Assembly (NCBI GenBank): GCA_030536575.1
Contig: JAUNPS010000005.1
Coordinates: 1-64,000, forward strand
Length of the DNA: 64,000 nucleotides
Source: Eubacteriales bacterium
GTDB lineage: Bacteria; Bacillota; Clostridia; Lachnospirales; Lachnospiraceae
Direction of reading: 5' to 3'
The translations under genes and the position numbers were made by a program. This document shows positions 33,509-42,686 of this stretch, piece by piece. How positions within the stretch are numbered: position 1 is the first letter of the stretch; each line of letters opens with the position of its first letter. Under the pieces are notes generated by a model, which saw only the letters and a program-made list of their open reading frames with translations, was not told the DNA's origin and ran no database searches.

Positions 33509-34625
33509 AATTAGCCGCCTCATCGTCGCTGAAATAGCGGATCGCCGCAAGCATCTCCTCGTCGGTCACGGTTCGGTCCAGATAAGCCTTTCCGATCTTT
33601 TTCAGGAGGACGAATTTGATCTGGCCGTGTTCCATTTTTTTGTCGGAGCGGGTCGTTTCCACGATCTGTTCCGGGCTAAGCCCCGCGAAGGAAATCGGGA
33701 GGTCAAAGCCCACGTTCATATCCCGGATCTCGAAAAATTCTTCGTTGGAGATCAGCTCACGTCTCCAGGAAATGTGTGCCGCCATCAGATAGCCCAGCGC
33801 AATGCACTGGCCATGAAGCATCTGAAATTCCATCTGCTTTTCAATGGCATGTCCCAGCGTGTGGCCGAAGTTTAACAAAGCGCGGTCGCCTTTTTCGGTG
33901 GGGTCTTTTTCGACGACGGCGCGTTTAATCTTACAGCTCTGCTCCACCATTTTTCGGAGGGTGGGAAGGTCGCGTTCCTGGATCTCGGACATGTTGTTAA
34001 TGCACCATTCATAGTAGGCGGCGTCTTTGATCAGGCCGTGCTTTAAGACCTCGCCCATGCCGCAGGCGAACTGCTCATCGGAGAGGGTTTTCAGGGTTTT
34101 CAGGTTCATATAGACCATTTTCGGCTGATGGAAGGCGCCGACCATATTTTTGTAGCTGTCAAAATCCACGCCGGTTTTTCCGCCGATACTGCTGTCCACC
34201 TGGGCCAGAAGGGTGGTCGGGATCTGGATAAAGTCAATGCCCCTTAAATAAGTGGCCGCGGCATAGCCGGTCAGGTCGCCGGTCACGCCCCCGCCGAGGG
34301 CCGCCAGCATATCTTTCCGGTCGAAATGGGCCAAAATCAGCTTCTCATACAGGGTACGGACGGTATCCAGCGTCTTGCTGACTTCTCCGGCCGGGAAAAC
34401 GAAGGAGATCACTTCCGCGAAGGAGGGCTTCAGGAGCTCTTCCACCTGCGCGCCGTAGAGTCCCCAGACGGTGCTGTCCGAGACAATGCAGACTTTCCGC
34501 TTTTCCGGCTCCAGTGCACCAAGGTACTCCGGAAGCTTTTCGAAGGAATCCTCCAGATAAATCGTGTAGGCCGGCTTTCCGTCGCAGCGGACGGGCAGGC
34601 TGTTCGTTTCTCTTTCTTCTTTCAT
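33501..34625 (-). CDS. aroB: 3-dehydroquinate synthase
   Basis: This 374-residue enzyme performs the second step of the shikimate pathway. NAD-binding GGGVTGDLTGYAAATYLRG, the substrate loop TTLLAQVDSSIGGKTGVD, and the zinc ligands in LLNFGHTLGHAIE are present. Of two possible starts I chose the ATG at 34625, since GAGGTG is 6 nt before it; the GTG at 34631 is too close to that site. Its presence inside a cell-division gene cluster is unusual but seen in related Clostridia. Confidence 0.95.
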   Translation of the reverse strand: MKEERETNSLPVRCDGKPAYTIYLEDSFEKLPEYLGALEPEKRKVCIVSDSTVWGLYGAQVEELLKPSFAEVISFVFPAGEVSKTLDTVRTLYEKLILAHFDRKDMLAALGGGVTGDLTGYAAATYLRGIDFIQIPTTLLAQVDSSIGGKTGVDFDSYKNMVGAFHQPKMVYMNLKTLKTLSDEQFACGMGEVLKHGLIKDAAYYEWCINNMSEIQERDLPTLRKMVEQSCKIKRAVVEKDPTEKGDRALLNFGHTLGHAIEKQMEFQMLHGQCIALGYLMAAHISWRRELISNEEFFEIRDMNVGFDLPISFAGLSPEQIVETTRSDKKMEHGQIKFVLLKKIGKAYLDRTVTDEEMLAAIRYFSDDEAANYE

Positions 34626-34637
34626 ATTCACACCTCA

Positions 34638-35393
34638 CTACTGGTATTTTTCGATTTTGATAAAATAGCGGCCCTTCCGGGACTGGTTCCCCACTTCCAG
34701 GAAGCGGAAACGGCCGGTGCCCCGCAGGGAAATCAGGTCGCCTTCTTTGAGCGGATGGCCGTTTGACGTCACCAGACGCCCGTTTACGAAGACTTTTCCC
34801 TCTTCAATGGAAGAGATCAGGCTGCTTCGGGAGGCCTTACAGGCGACGGCCAGGACGCTGTCCAGGCGGACGGAGGACACGGTTCCGGTCAGGATTTCCG
34901 TATGGAGCGAAAACTGGATTTCGGATGGGTCGCACCGTTCACAGCGGACGGCGGTATGGCGGACTCTCGTCAGTTCATTGCAGAGGAAATCGGCCATGGA
35001 TTCCACGCAGAACAGCCAGGCGCAGTCCTCCCCTTTTACGATGTCGCCGGTCTTGCTGCGGTCGATTCCCAAATTCAGGATCGCGCCCAGGTAATCCCGG
35101 TGGGACAGCTCCTCGGCAAACTTCCGGTTCAGAGGAGCAATTTTTAAACAGGCGATGGGAAACTCCCATGGAAAGAGAAGAGCATCAGGGATAAAGGCTG
35201 CCATCTGACGCTCTGCGTGCTCATAACCGCCAAAGGTTTTCCATTGTACGAAGGAAAACCTCTGTTCACAGGTATGAAAAATATTTAATTCGTTCAGGTT
35301 CAGAAAGTCGGTAAAGGTCACGATGGAGCGCTGGTCTGCGGCCCGCGCCAGATCGGCCAGATGCTTCCCGAACCGTGCTTCTTCCTGGTTCAT
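34638..35393 (-). CDS. ylmH: S4-domain RNA-binding protein YlmH
   Basis: This 251-residue protein is the YlmH homologue encoded behind sepF in Gram-positive division clusters. In Bacillus YlmH helps rescue stalled ribosomes. The C-terminal S4 domain (about 180-240: RLDSVLAVACKASRSSLISSIEEGKVFVNG) binds RNA. The N-terminal domain is of the YlmH type. It has the ribosome site AGAGGAC and starts 8 nt after the sepF stop. Confidence 0.9.
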   Translation of the reverse strand: MNQEEARFGKHLADLARAADQRSIVTFTDFLNLNELNIFHTCEQRFSFVQWKTFGGYEHAERQMAAFIPDALLFPWEFPIACLKIAPLNRKFAEELSHRDYLGAILNLGIDRSKTGDIVKGEDCAWLFCVESMADFLCNELTRVRHTAVRCERCDPSEIQFSLHTEILTGTVSSVRLDSVLAVACKASRSSLISSIEEGKVFVNGRLVTSNGHPLKEGDLISLRGTGRFRFLEVGNQSRKGRYFIKIEKYQ

Positions 35394-35401
35394 GGCGTCC
35401 T

Positions 35402-36010
35402 CTAGTAATTCGAATGCATGCTGGGTACGTCAAAGGCGCCGTTTAAGATTTCCTGAATATCGCCGGACACGTCCACGGATGCGGGGGTGATGATAAAAAT
35501 GTAGCTGCTGATCTTCTGCAGGCCGCCGCCGATGGCAAAGCAGGAACCTGACGAGAAATCGATGATCCGCTGGGCAACGTCCAGATCCAGGCCTTCCATA
35601 TTCAGAAGGACGGTGCAGTTATCCAGGAGGGTTTCGGTGATTTCCCTGGCGTCTTCCATGGATTTGGGTTTGATCACACAGACTTCCATGCCGTTTCCGC
35701 TGCGTTTCGGGCGGATGGGGGAAATCTTACTGCCGGATGCGGCTGTCGTCTGCTTGGGCGGGGTGGTCTGTCGGGTGGATCTTGTCTGGAACTTGCTGGT
35801 CTTGGAGGACTTCTTCTCGTTCCTTACTGTGTCCACGTTATCGTCTCCGAAATCGTCCATTTCTTCGTCTTCGTCATCCAGCTTCTTGAAGAAGCGTTTT
35901 TTCGGGCGGGTTTCTTCGTAGTCATCTATCTCATCATCCAGAAATTCATCATCATCAAATCCGTCATCGTTCAATTTCATTGCGTTCAGGAATTTGTCCA
36001 ATACTCCCAT
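35402..36010 (-). CDS. sepF: Cell division protein SepF
   Basis: This 202-residue protein tethers FtsZ to the membrane. The N-terminal MGVLDKFLNAMKL is the membrane-binding amphipathic helix. A long, very acidic linker (about 15-55) then a Ser/Thr/Lys-rich segment leads to the C-terminal SepF core at about 105-195. That core has VIKPKSMEDAREITETLLDN and the hydrophobic strand pattern. The acidic linker is longer than in Bacillus SepF. Confidence 0.93.
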   Translation of the reverse strand: MGVLDKFLNAMKLNDDGFDDDEFLDDEIDDYEETRPKKRFFKKLDDEDEEMDDFGDDNVDTVRNEKKSSKTSKFQTRSTRQTTPPKQTTAASGSKISPIRPKRSGNGMEVCVIKPKSMEDAREITETLLDNCTVLLNMEGLDLDVAQRIIDFSSGSCFAIGGGLQKISSYIFIITPASVDVSGDIQEILNGAFDVPSMHSNY

Positions 36011-36029
36011 GTTCTATCTCCTATCTTTG

Positions 36030-36722
36030 TCATATCGTATAATGGCGCTCGCCAAAGATCCCCGTTCCCACGCGGACCATCGTAGCTCCTTCTTCGATGG
36101 CGACCTGGTAGTCCCCGGTCATCCCCATGCTCAGATTACACATAATAACATTATCAATGTTTTTGCTTTTTATGTCAACAGATAATTTTCTTAATTTTTC
36201 AAAAACATACCGGTTATCTTCAGCATTTTCGACAAAGGGGGCAATGGTCATCAGGCCCTGGACGGAAATGCCGGGCAATGGGGCGATCTGGCGGATAAAA
36301 CTTTCCGTCTCCGGGACGGTCACGCCGCCTTTCGTCTCCTCTTCCGCTACGTTCACTTCCACGAGGACGGGTATGCGCAGGCCGTGTTTGACGGCTTCTT
36401 GGCTGACTTCCTCGGCCAGGCGCACCGAGTCGATGGAGTGGATCATACAGGCGCGGGGCACGACGTATTTTACTTTGTTCCGCTGGAGGTGGCCAATCAT
36501 GTGCCAGCGGAGGTCTTTCGGAAGGACTTCGTATTTTTCTTTCAGCTCCTGGGGCTTGTTTTCGCCGAATTCGCGGATGCCGGCGGCGATGGCTTCTTCG
36601 ATCATTGAGACTGGTTTGGTTTTGCTGACTGCGATCAGGGTGACGGCGTCGCGGGAGCGGCCGCTTTTTTTGCAGGCTTCCTGTATTTTTTCTTCGACTT
36701 CCAGTAAATTTTCTTTTACCAT
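36030..36722 (-). CDS. yggS: YggS-family PLP homeostasis protein
   Basis: This 230-residue protein binds pyridoxal phosphate and buffers the free cofactor. The PLP lysine lies in ITLIAVSKTKP near residue 35, followed by FGENKPQEL and WHMIGHLQRNK; LSMGMTGDYQVAIEEGATMVRVGTGIFG closes the barrel. ATG at 36722 has AAGGAAC upstream; the large in-frame extension upstream is not coding. It precedes sepF, as in many Gram-positives. Confidence 0.95.
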   Translation of the reverse strand: MVKENLLEVEEKIQEACKKSGRSRDAVTLIAVSKTKPVSMIEEAIAAGIREFGENKPQELKEKYEVLPKDLRWHMIGHLQRNKVKYVVPRACMIHSIDSVRLAEEVSQEAVKHGLRIPVLVEVNVAEEETKGGVTVPETESFIRQIAPLPGISVQGLMTIAPFVENAEDNRYVFEKLRKLSVDIKSKNIDNVIMCNLSMGMTGDYQVAIEEGATMVRVGTGIFGERHYTI

Positions 36723-36741
36723 GGGGTTCCTTCTTTCTTTT

Positions 36742-38133
36742 CTAGTAGACAATCTCATCGTCGCTGACGGTGGACGCGTCCAGCGCAATGCGGTCGTACT
36801 GGGCCAGGCCATAGGCAGTCTCATCATCAACGATGCAGTATTCTTCGTTTTCGTCGATGATTTCGATCTCGCGGAAGATGGCGTAGCCTTTGTTAATGTT
36901 ATAGACGCCCACCAGGGTCTCGACTTCCGATACCAGGAAGCGTTTGTTGGAATCGGCCATAATGACGCAGTCGCCTTCCTCAAACAGGCTGACGTCCACC
37001 AGGAAATATTTGTCGGTCTGGTCATAGAGAACGGCGGTGATGTTCTTCTGAACCGCAGAGCCGTCGCTGGCGTAGGTTTCCCGGAGCAGGCGCACTTCGT
37101 CCGGATTGTCCTCATCGTAGCTGCAGTATTCCTTTGGAATCTTATAAAACTGCTTCTTGACGATGGCGCTGGTGGGAATCTTCAGGCCCGTTTTCTGGTT
37201 CAGCAGAAGCTCGATTTCCACGAAGCGGTCGGAGCTGAAACTGGAAAGGGAATTTTCGAGTTCCAGGTCGCCGTAATAGGCCCCGTCAATCTGCAAAATA
37301 GAAAAACTGGCATAAAAAACATTTCCGTTCTTCTGGAAGCGGAATTTTACGCTGGTAGAATCGGCGAGCAGCGTGGCTGTCTTCTGATCCAGGGGGATCA
37401 TCAGATGCCAGGTCTCTTCGGTCAGCAGCTTATAAATGGGTTCGCCGTTTTTTACGCTGGTATTCAGGCGCAGGTTCTCTTTCGTATAGTTTTTCTGGTC
37501 AAAATCTTCCGCGGTCACGGTTTCCGGCGTCTTTCCCTCATAGCCGTCAATGGAGAGGACGAGAATGCCTTCCACCGGGGCGGTGCAGAGGTTCAGAAGG
37601 CTGGAGATATTTGAGGACTCGTCGGCATTTTTTAAGGCTTCTTCGCTGGTCAGCTCCATGATGGTGCTTTCCAGGTCGGCTTTGAAGTTATAGACGTTCT
37701 GGAAATTGATAGTGCTGAAACTTTTCGTAAAAGTTTCCATTTTTTCCCGCAGATAGCTGAGACTGTCGTTGTCCAGGGTGGAACCGTCCGCCGTATTCTG
37801 CGCGATCAGCTCCTGGATACGGCCGCCTTCGTCGATGGAGCAGACGCTATTTCCGACTCCTACCTTACTGCCCTCGCGGGCGTAGTAGGTGACTGTGCCG
37901 GACTCGTCCGCAGTCACCACTTTTTCCGTCTTTAATGCCAGCGCCGTAAACCGGTAATTTCCGGACAGGGATCCCGCCGTGACTTCGTAGGGTGTCGTAT
38001 GGGTGGAAGTCAGGTAAAGAACCAGACAGATGATCATATAAAGAAAAAGAATCCCGAACATGACGGTGCCAATATTAAAAAAGGAAGTTTTTTTATAGGG
38101 GACTATTTTCGTTGATTTTTTCCGTTTCTGCAA
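36742..38133 (-). CDS. HlyD-like membrane adaptor in the sepF cluster
   Basis: This 463-residue protein has one N-terminal transmembrane helix (about 22-43) and then a large extracellular part. A split barrel-sandwich (lipoyl-like) motif is formed by SGTVTYYAREGSKVGVGNSV and, after a long helical insert, VEGILVLSIDGYEG. This is the layout of HlyD-type membrane-fusion proteins, yet no ABC transporter or exporter is encoded beside it. It starts with TTG at 38133 after GAGGAGGA. Its stable position with yggS and sepF suggests a part in division or envelope assembly; that is inference. Confidence 0.72.
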   Translation of the reverse strand: MQKRKKSTKIVPYKKTSFFNIGTVMFGILFLYMIICLVLYLTSTHTTPYEVTAGSLSGNYRFTALALKTEKVVTADESGTVTYYAREGSKVGVGNSVCSIDEGGRIQELIAQNTADGSTLDNDSLSYLREKMETFTKSFSTINFQNVYNFKADLESTIMELTSEEALKNADESSNISSLLNLCTAPVEGILVLSIDGYEGKTPETVTAEDFDQKNYTKENLRLNTSVKNGEPIYKLLTEETWHLMIPLDQKTATLLADSTSVKFRFQKNGNVFYASFSILQIDGAYYGDLELENSLSSFSSDRFVEIELLLNQKTGLKIPTSAIVKKQFYKIPKEYCSYDEDNPDEVRLLRETYASDGSAVQKNITAVLYDQTDKYFLVDVSLFEEGDCVIMADSNKRFLVSEVETLVGVYNINKGYAIFREIEIIDENEEYCIVDDETAYGLAQYDRIALDASTVSDDEIVY

Positions 38134-38154
38134 GCTCGTATCCTCCTCTGGTGT

Positions 38155-38183
38155 ATTTTATCACGTTTCTTCCGGCAGGACAA
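38155..38183 (-). promoter_or_regulatory. Promoter of the HlyD-like / yggS / sepF operon
   Basis: On the - strand TTGTCC (38183-38178), a 17-nt spacer and TAAAAT (38160-38155, preceded by TGA) lie about 22 nt before the TTG start. It probably drives the genes from this one to rluD. Confidence 0.65.
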
Positions 38184-38249
38184 CCTCTTTTGTATAAAAA
38201 GAAAATTCGCGGCAAAACTAAAAAGGGAGTAAAAAAGGAGGTAAACACG

Positions 38250-38462
38250 ATGAAATGGATTGATTATACCTGTCTGACCCTTGGCATCATCGGCGCGGTG
38301 AACTGGGGCCTGATCGGGTTCTTCCGGTTCGATCTGGTGGCTTTTCTCTTTGGAGATATGACCTGGATCTCCAGGATCATTTATGCGCTGGTGGGACTGG
38401 CGGGGCTCTACATGCTGAGTCTTTACGGGCGGATCGGACAGGCGATGGACGACGCTGCGTAA
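38250..38462 (+). CDS. DUF378 small membrane protein
   Basis: This 70-residue protein has two transmembrane helices and the DUF378 signature GAVNWGLIGFFRFDLVAFLFG. Its function is unknown. ATG at 38250 follows AAAGGAGGT; the longer open frame upstream has no such site. It is the only + strand gene in this 20-kb block, and a terminator follows at once. Confidence 0.85.
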   Translation: MKWIDYTCLTLGIIGAVNWGLIGFFRFDLVAFLFGDMTWISRIIYALVGLAGLYMLSLYGRIGQAMDDAA

Positions 38463-38480
38463 GCGCGAAAGAGCCGCAAA

Positions 38481-38514
38481 AAAGACTGCTGCGTTTTCTG
38501 GCAGCAGTCTTTTC
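38481..38514. terminator. Bidirectional terminator
   Basis: A perfect 13-bp stem (aaaagactgctgc 38481-38493, gcagcagtctttt 38502-38514) serves both the DUF378 gene and the converging P-loop gene. Confidence 0.93.
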
Positions 38515-38521
38515 GTATGTA

Positions 38522-38941
38522 TTACAATGAAATTACAACTTTGGTTTTTGCGTATTCCGGCAAGTCGTCCTCATCCAGCGATATACTGATGACAAAGGTA
38601 ATGTGGTATTTTTCTCCGATGCTGTCCAGTTCGGCCAGGGCGGCGGTCACGTCGCAGTCCTCCAGGTTCGCAATCTTTAAGAAGCTGTCCAGGTAAACCT
38701 GCTCCAGGTCGTTGTCCTGGGAAAGAATTCCATAGATGAATCCAATGAATTCACTGGTGTCTTTCAGAGTGTATTCTGAGGTGTCAATTAAGCGGACTTT
38801 ATTGTTCAGCTCATACATATGCTTGGAACTTTTGTCCAGATAAACGATGTTTCCGTGAGCGGTCTTGATTTCTGAATTTACCATATCCAGCAGATACTTT
38901 GTCTTTCCCTTTCCCTTTTTGCCTGCGATGATTTTTATCAT
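38522..38941 (-). CDS. Small P-loop ATP-binding protein
   Basis: This 139-residue protein starts with MIKIIAGKKGKGKT, a Walker A motif at residues 7-14. VISIS near the end of the sheet could be the other core strand. I recognise no named family; small P-loop proteins of this kind are sometimes labelled PilT-like without good reason. ATG at 38941 follows AAGGAGGAG. It lies 78 nt after the dacA-like gene and may be co-transcribed with it. Confidence 0.65.
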   Translation of the reverse strand: MIKIIAGKKGKGKTKYLLDMVNSEIKTAHGNIVYLDKSSKHMYELNNKVRLIDTSEYTLKDTSEFIGFIYGILSQDNDLEQVYLDSFLKIANLEDCDVTAALAELDSIGEKYHITFVISISLDEDDLPEYAKTKVVISL

Positions 38942-39018
38942 TGTAATCTCCTCCTTCAGTCTATTAGACACAAGTATTATAGGTCAATTATAATATGGAT
39001 TGAAAAAAAACTCAACCA

Positions 39019-40065
39019 CTAATTGTTAATTTTAGACAACAATTCGTTCATCTCCGTATAAAGCTGATCTTTTGTGGAAGATTTCAGAATAATGGAGATA
39101 AACGGGCTGCCGTATTTGTCCTTGGTGTAAAGACACAGACATGCCCCGGCCTCGTCCGTGGTCCCGGTTTTTCCGCCGCTTACCTGGACATCCTTGGGCG
39201 CCGCCGCATAGCCCAGGAAATAATAGTTCGTGGATTCCCAGGTAATGTCCCGGCTGGTGCCGTCCGTGTTCGGAATCGTAATATAATAATTCGTGCGGCT
39301 GATAATGTCCTGGAATTCCGGATACTGCAAAGCTTCCCGGAAAATCAGGTACATGTCGTATACCGTCGTATAATGGTCTTCGTCCTGAAGCCCGTGGGGG
39401 TTCATAAAATGGGTCTGCGTCGCGCCGATCCGCTCCGCCTCCTGATTCATCATGGAAATGAAGGCGTCGATGCTTCCGCCCACATGGAGGGCAATGGTCA
39501 TAGCCGCATCATTTCCGGAATTGATCATCAGGCCATACAGCAGTTCCTGAAGGCTTAACTGATCGCCGGGATGAATGTCACAGACCGAGGAGCCGTATTC
39601 GATATCCAGGCACTCAGCACCAACGGTCACCTGATCCTCCAGATTTCCATACTTTAAAGCCACCAGGCAGGTCATGACCTTCGTCAGGCTGGCCGGGTAG
39701 CGCCGCTCGTGGATCCCTTTCGCATAAAGAACTTCCTGTGCGTCCTCGTCGAACAATCCGGCGCTGGCGGACTCCAGGGTCAGGCTTTCGGTGCCAATGT
39801 CGCTGTTCGCCACGCAAAGATCCGCCGCAAAGCCTGTCGCCGTATTAAATTCCACGGATACCTGCTGCATGCCGAACACCGTATCCGTCCGGTCATAGGG
39901 AAGCCCCAGATCCACTTCGTGATCTTTAAATAAAAAGACATAGACGGCCGCCGCAAGCAGGGCAATCAGGATCAGCAGGAGGATCAGGAAACGCCGGACA
40001 GCCTTCTGCTGGCGGATCCGCTCCTGCTCTCTCCTGCGGTTACGCATATATCTGCTTTCTTCCAT
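39019..40065 (-). CDS. D-alanyl-D-alanine carboxypeptidase (S11 family)
   Basis: This 348-residue enzyme trims the terminal D-alanine of peptidoglycan stem peptides. The N-terminus is a basic cytoplasmic tail then one transmembrane helix (about 25-46), so it is anchored at its N-terminus. The three active-site motifs are intact: SLTK (S126, K129), SGN in INSGNDAAM, and KTG in GGKTGTTDEAG. ATG at 40065 follows AAGGACG; the ATG at 40104 has no ribosome site and would overlap mgsA. Confidence 0.9.
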   Translation of the reverse strand: MEESRYMRNRRREQERIRQQKAVRRFLILLLILIALLAAAVYVFLFKDHEVDLGLPYDRTDTVFGMQQVSVEFNTATGFAADLCVANSDIGTESLTLESASAGLFDEDAQEVLYAKGIHERRYPASLTKVMTCLVALKYGNLEDQVTVGAECLDIEYGSSVCDIHPGDQLSLQELLYGLMINSGNDAAMTIALHVGGSIDAFISMMNQEAERIGATQTHFMNPHGLQDEDHYTTVYDMYLIFREALQYPEFQDIISRTNYYITIPNTDGTSRDITWESTNYYFLGYAAAPKDVQVSGGKTGTTDEAGACLCLYTKDKYGSPFISIILKSSTKDQLYTEMNELLSKINN

Positions 40066-40082
40066 AGGTTCGTCCTTCGCGT

Positions 40083-40478
40083 TTATTTGTACATCTCGCG
40101 CCATTCCAGGTCGCCGCGATCCAGGGATTTGATCAGAAGCTCTGCGGTGGCGAGATTCGTAGCCAGCGGGATGTTATGGGTGTCGCACAGGCGGAAAATG
40201 TTTTTGATATCCGGCTCATGCTTTTTCGGGGATAAGGGATCCCGCAGGAAGATCATCAGGTCGATCTGGTTATTCTCGATCTGGGCGGCAAGCTGCTGGA
40301 CGCCGCCCAGGTGGCCGGCCAGGAACTTGTAGATGTTCAGGTTCGTCACTTCTTCCACCAGACGTCCGGTGGTGGCGGTGGCGTAAAGGTTATTCTTGCT
40401 TAAAATTCCGCGGTACGCAATACAAAAATTCTGCATCAGTTTTTTCTTTGCATCATGTGCAACAAGACCTACATTCAT
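40083..40478 (-). CDS. mgsA: Methylglyoxal synthase
   Basis: This 131-residue enzyme converts dihydroxyacetone phosphate to methylglyoxal, a bypass that releases phosphate. It contains VAHDAKKKLM at the start, the phosphate-binding ATTGRL and GGVQQL, and the catalytic FLRDPLSPKKHEPD. ATG at 40478 follows AAGGAGGAA. Its location in a cell-shape operon is metabolically unexpected but is repeated in related genomes, to my knowledge. Confidence 0.95.
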   Translation of the reverse strand: MNVGLVAHDAKKKLMQNFCIAYRGILSKNNLYATATTGRLVEEVTNLNIYKFLAGHLGGVQQLAAQIENNQIDLMIFLRDPLSPKKHEPDIKNIFRLCDTHNIPLATNLATAELLIKSLDRGDLEWREMYK

Positions 40479-40492
40479 GGGGTATTCCTCCT

Positions 40493-41596
40493 TTAATATT
40501 TTCGGACCTGCAGGCCAACGTTTAAGACGATCCCGATCCCGATACAAAAGCTGACCAGAGAGGTCAGGCCGTAGCTGACAAAGGGCAGCGGCAGGCCGGT
40601 ATTGGGCATCAGGCCGGTGGCAACGCAGATATTGATAAAACATTGCAGAAAAATCAGGGCGCCCATCCCGCATCCGATCAGGGTTCCGGACAGGTCTCTG
40701 GCCCTGCGGCCGATCTGGACACATTCCAGGGCAACCAGAAGCTCAAGAATAATGATGATGATACAGCCCAGAAAGCCAAGTTCCTCCCCGGCTACGGCAA
40801 AGATAAAGTCCGTCTGGGGCTCTGCGATAAAGTTTCCGTTCTTTACGGAGGAGACGGCATTGTTATCCAGTCCTTTCCCGTAAAGCTGGCCGGAACCGAT
40901 GGCGGCAATGGAATTCTGCTGCTGGTAGGAAATGTCCGGATAGTCGTCCGGGTAAATCCATGCCAGGATACGCTCCATCTGGTAGGCCAGGAAAAAGCTG
41001 CTTCCCTGTCGGATCATGGTTCCGAAGAAGACCACGCCAATCGGTACGCATACTGCTATAATACCACCAATGATTTTATAACTCAAGCCCGCAGTAAAAA
41101 TCATCGCGCAAAAAAGCAGCAGAGTCAGAATACTGGTGGAGAGGTTCGGCTGACGGTAAATCAGATAAACCGGGATTGCCAGCGTGATCAGGGAAAATAC
41201 GATCATTTTAAACGTACTGAGCTTCTCCTCGTATTTTGAAAAAAGCTTTGCATAAAATAGGATCAGAATGATCTTCTCTACGTCCGAAGGCTGGAACTGG
41301 AAAAATCCCAGGTCGATCCAACGGGTCGCGCCGCCCGCACTGTGTCCCACGAATTCCACGGCCAGCAGGATGGCAATTCCAAACAGATACTCCAGCCAGT
41401 AAAACCTCAGAAGCCAGGTATAATCGATCAGGGATACGATCAGCATCAGGACGATTCCCAGAATCAGTCCGAGAATCTGCTTATTCTGTACGGATTTCTG
41501 GGCGCTTCCGATCAGCAGGATCCCGATGACGGAAAGGGCGATTACCAGAATGATCAGACTGAATTTATAGTCCTTTAATTTGTATTGTCTTAACAT
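40493..41596 (-). CDS. rodA: Rod-shape peptidoglycan polymerase RodA
   Basis: This 367-residue SEDS-family glycosyltransferase polymerises lipid II for cell elongation together with the class B PBP encoded upstream. About ten transmembrane helices are visible. Family motifs include GGATRWIDLGFFQFQPSD near residue 90, AVAGEELGFLG, and TGLMPNTGLPLPFVSYG near 325. ATG at 41596 follows AAGGTGGG. The start overlaps minE by 32 nt. Confidence 0.95.
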   Translation of the reverse strand: MLRQYKLKDYKFSLIILVIALSVIGILLIGSAQKSVQNKQILGLILGIVLMLIVSLIDYTWLLRFYWLEYLFGIAILLAVEFVGHSAGGATRWIDLGFFQFQPSDVEKIILILFYAKLFSKYEEKLSTFKMIVFSLITLAIPVYLIYRQPNLSTSILTLLLFCAMIFTAGLSYKIIGGIIAVCVPIGVVFFGTMIRQGSSFFLAYQMERILAWIYPDDYPDISYQQQNSIAAIGSGQLYGKGLDNNAVSSVKNGNFIAEPQTDFIFAVAGEELGFLGCIIIIILELLVALECVQIGRRARDLSGTLIGCGMGALIFLQCFINICVATGLMPNTGLPLPFVSYGLTSLVSFCIGIGIVLNVGLQVRKY

Positions 41597-41816
41597 GTTT
41601 CCCACCTTGTTCTACACGGGCTGCGATATCCAGATGAATGCTGATATCAAACTGGTCGCAGGCCAGGTATTTCTCCATGACTGCATAAATGTCATGCTTC
41701 ATCTGCTCCACCGTCTCCGGTGAACAGTTCAGCCGGTCCGCCATGAGGACTGTTTCCAGCCGGTCCCTTGCAATGGAACCGGACGTCTGTGCCCGTTTTC
41801 TGCCGCTGTACGCCAC
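41565..41816 (-). CDS. minE: Division-site topological factor MinE
   Basis: This 83-residue protein activates MinD ATPase and drives Min oscillation. RDRLETVLMADRLNCSPE is the anti-MinCD contact region, and the C-terminal half holds the beta-strand dimer domain. MinE rather than DivIVA-type control indicates an oscillating Min system. It overlaps rodA and sits 11 nt after minD. Confidence 0.92.
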   Translation of the reverse strand: MAYSGRKRAQTSGSIARDRLETVLMADRLNCSPETVEQMKHDIYAVMEKYLACDQFDISIHLDIAARVEQGGKHVKTIQIKGL

Positions 41817-41827
41817 CCGCCTTCACC

Positions 41828-42622
41828 TCACTGATTCCTGTGAAAGATGCCGGACAGCCTGGAAAACAGCCCGGCGTTTCTGGAAAGATCCAGAAGAGGG
41901 ACGGCTTCTCCGGTGATTCTCCGGCAGATATTGGAAAAGGCCTGTCCGGCCAGGGACTGGGACTCGGAAAGGGGTTCCCCGTGGTTGGCGGAGACGACCA
42001 CCGTTTCGTCGTCCGGCACGGCCCCGATCAGGTTCACGGCCAGGATCTCGATCACGTCCTCCACGGACATCATATCGCCCCGGCGGATCATATCCATCCG
42101 CAGGCGGTTGATCAGAAGGTCGATTTTCTTGATATCGTTGGCTTCCAAAAGGCCGATGATCCGGTCGGCATCCCGGATCGCGGAGACTTCCGGCGTCGTG
42201 ACCACGATAGCCCGGTCGGCCCCGGCGATGGCGTTTTTAAAACCCTGTTCGATCCCTGCCGGGCAGTCTAACAGGATGTAGTCGAACTGCTCCCGCAGGT
42301 CATCGGTGAGCTTGATCATCTGTTCCGGAGTCACGGCTGACTTATCTCTGGTCTGGGCGGAAGGCAGAAGGAAAAGGCTGGGATAGCGTTTATCCCGGAT
42401 CAGGGCCTGCTTTAAGCGGCAGTTTCCCTCTACCACGTCCACCATATTGTAAACGATCCGGTTTTCCAGGCCCATGACCACATCCAGGTTGCGCAGGCCA
42501 ATATCCGTATCGATCACGACTGTTTTGAAATTCATCCGGGCGAGCCCGGCGCCCAGGTTCGCGGTGGCGGTGGTTTTTCCGACGCCGCCTTTTCCTGATG
42601 TGACCACAATTACTTCACTCAT
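41828..42622 (-). CDS. minD: Septum-site determining ATPase MinD
   Basis: This 264-residue ATPase binds the membrane in its ATP form and recruits MinC. The deviant Walker A motif GKGGVGKTT is at residues 9-17, then DTDIGLRNLDVVMG and DCPAGIEQGF. The C-terminal amphipathic membrane-targeting helix (LSGIFHRNQ region) is present. ATG at 42622 has AATGGAGG upstream. Confidence 0.96.
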   Translation of the reverse strand: MSEVIVVTSGKGGVGKTTATANLGAGLARMNFKTVVIDTDIGLRNLDVVMGLENRIVYNMVDVVEGNCRLKQALIRDKRYPSLFLLPSAQTRDKSAVTPEQMIKLTDDLREQFDYILLDCPAGIEQGFKNAIAGADRAIVVTTPEVSAIRDADRIIGLLEANDIKKIDLLINRLRMDMIRRGDMMSVEDVIEILAVNLIGAVPDDETVVVSANHGEPLSESQSLAGQAFSNICRRITGEAVPLLDLSRNAGLFSRLSGIFHRNQ

Positions 42623-42686
42623 TGCATCTGCCTCCATTTTCCATAGTGTTGTGTCCTCTTTTGTGCTTCGCTTCCGGGTATCCGGC

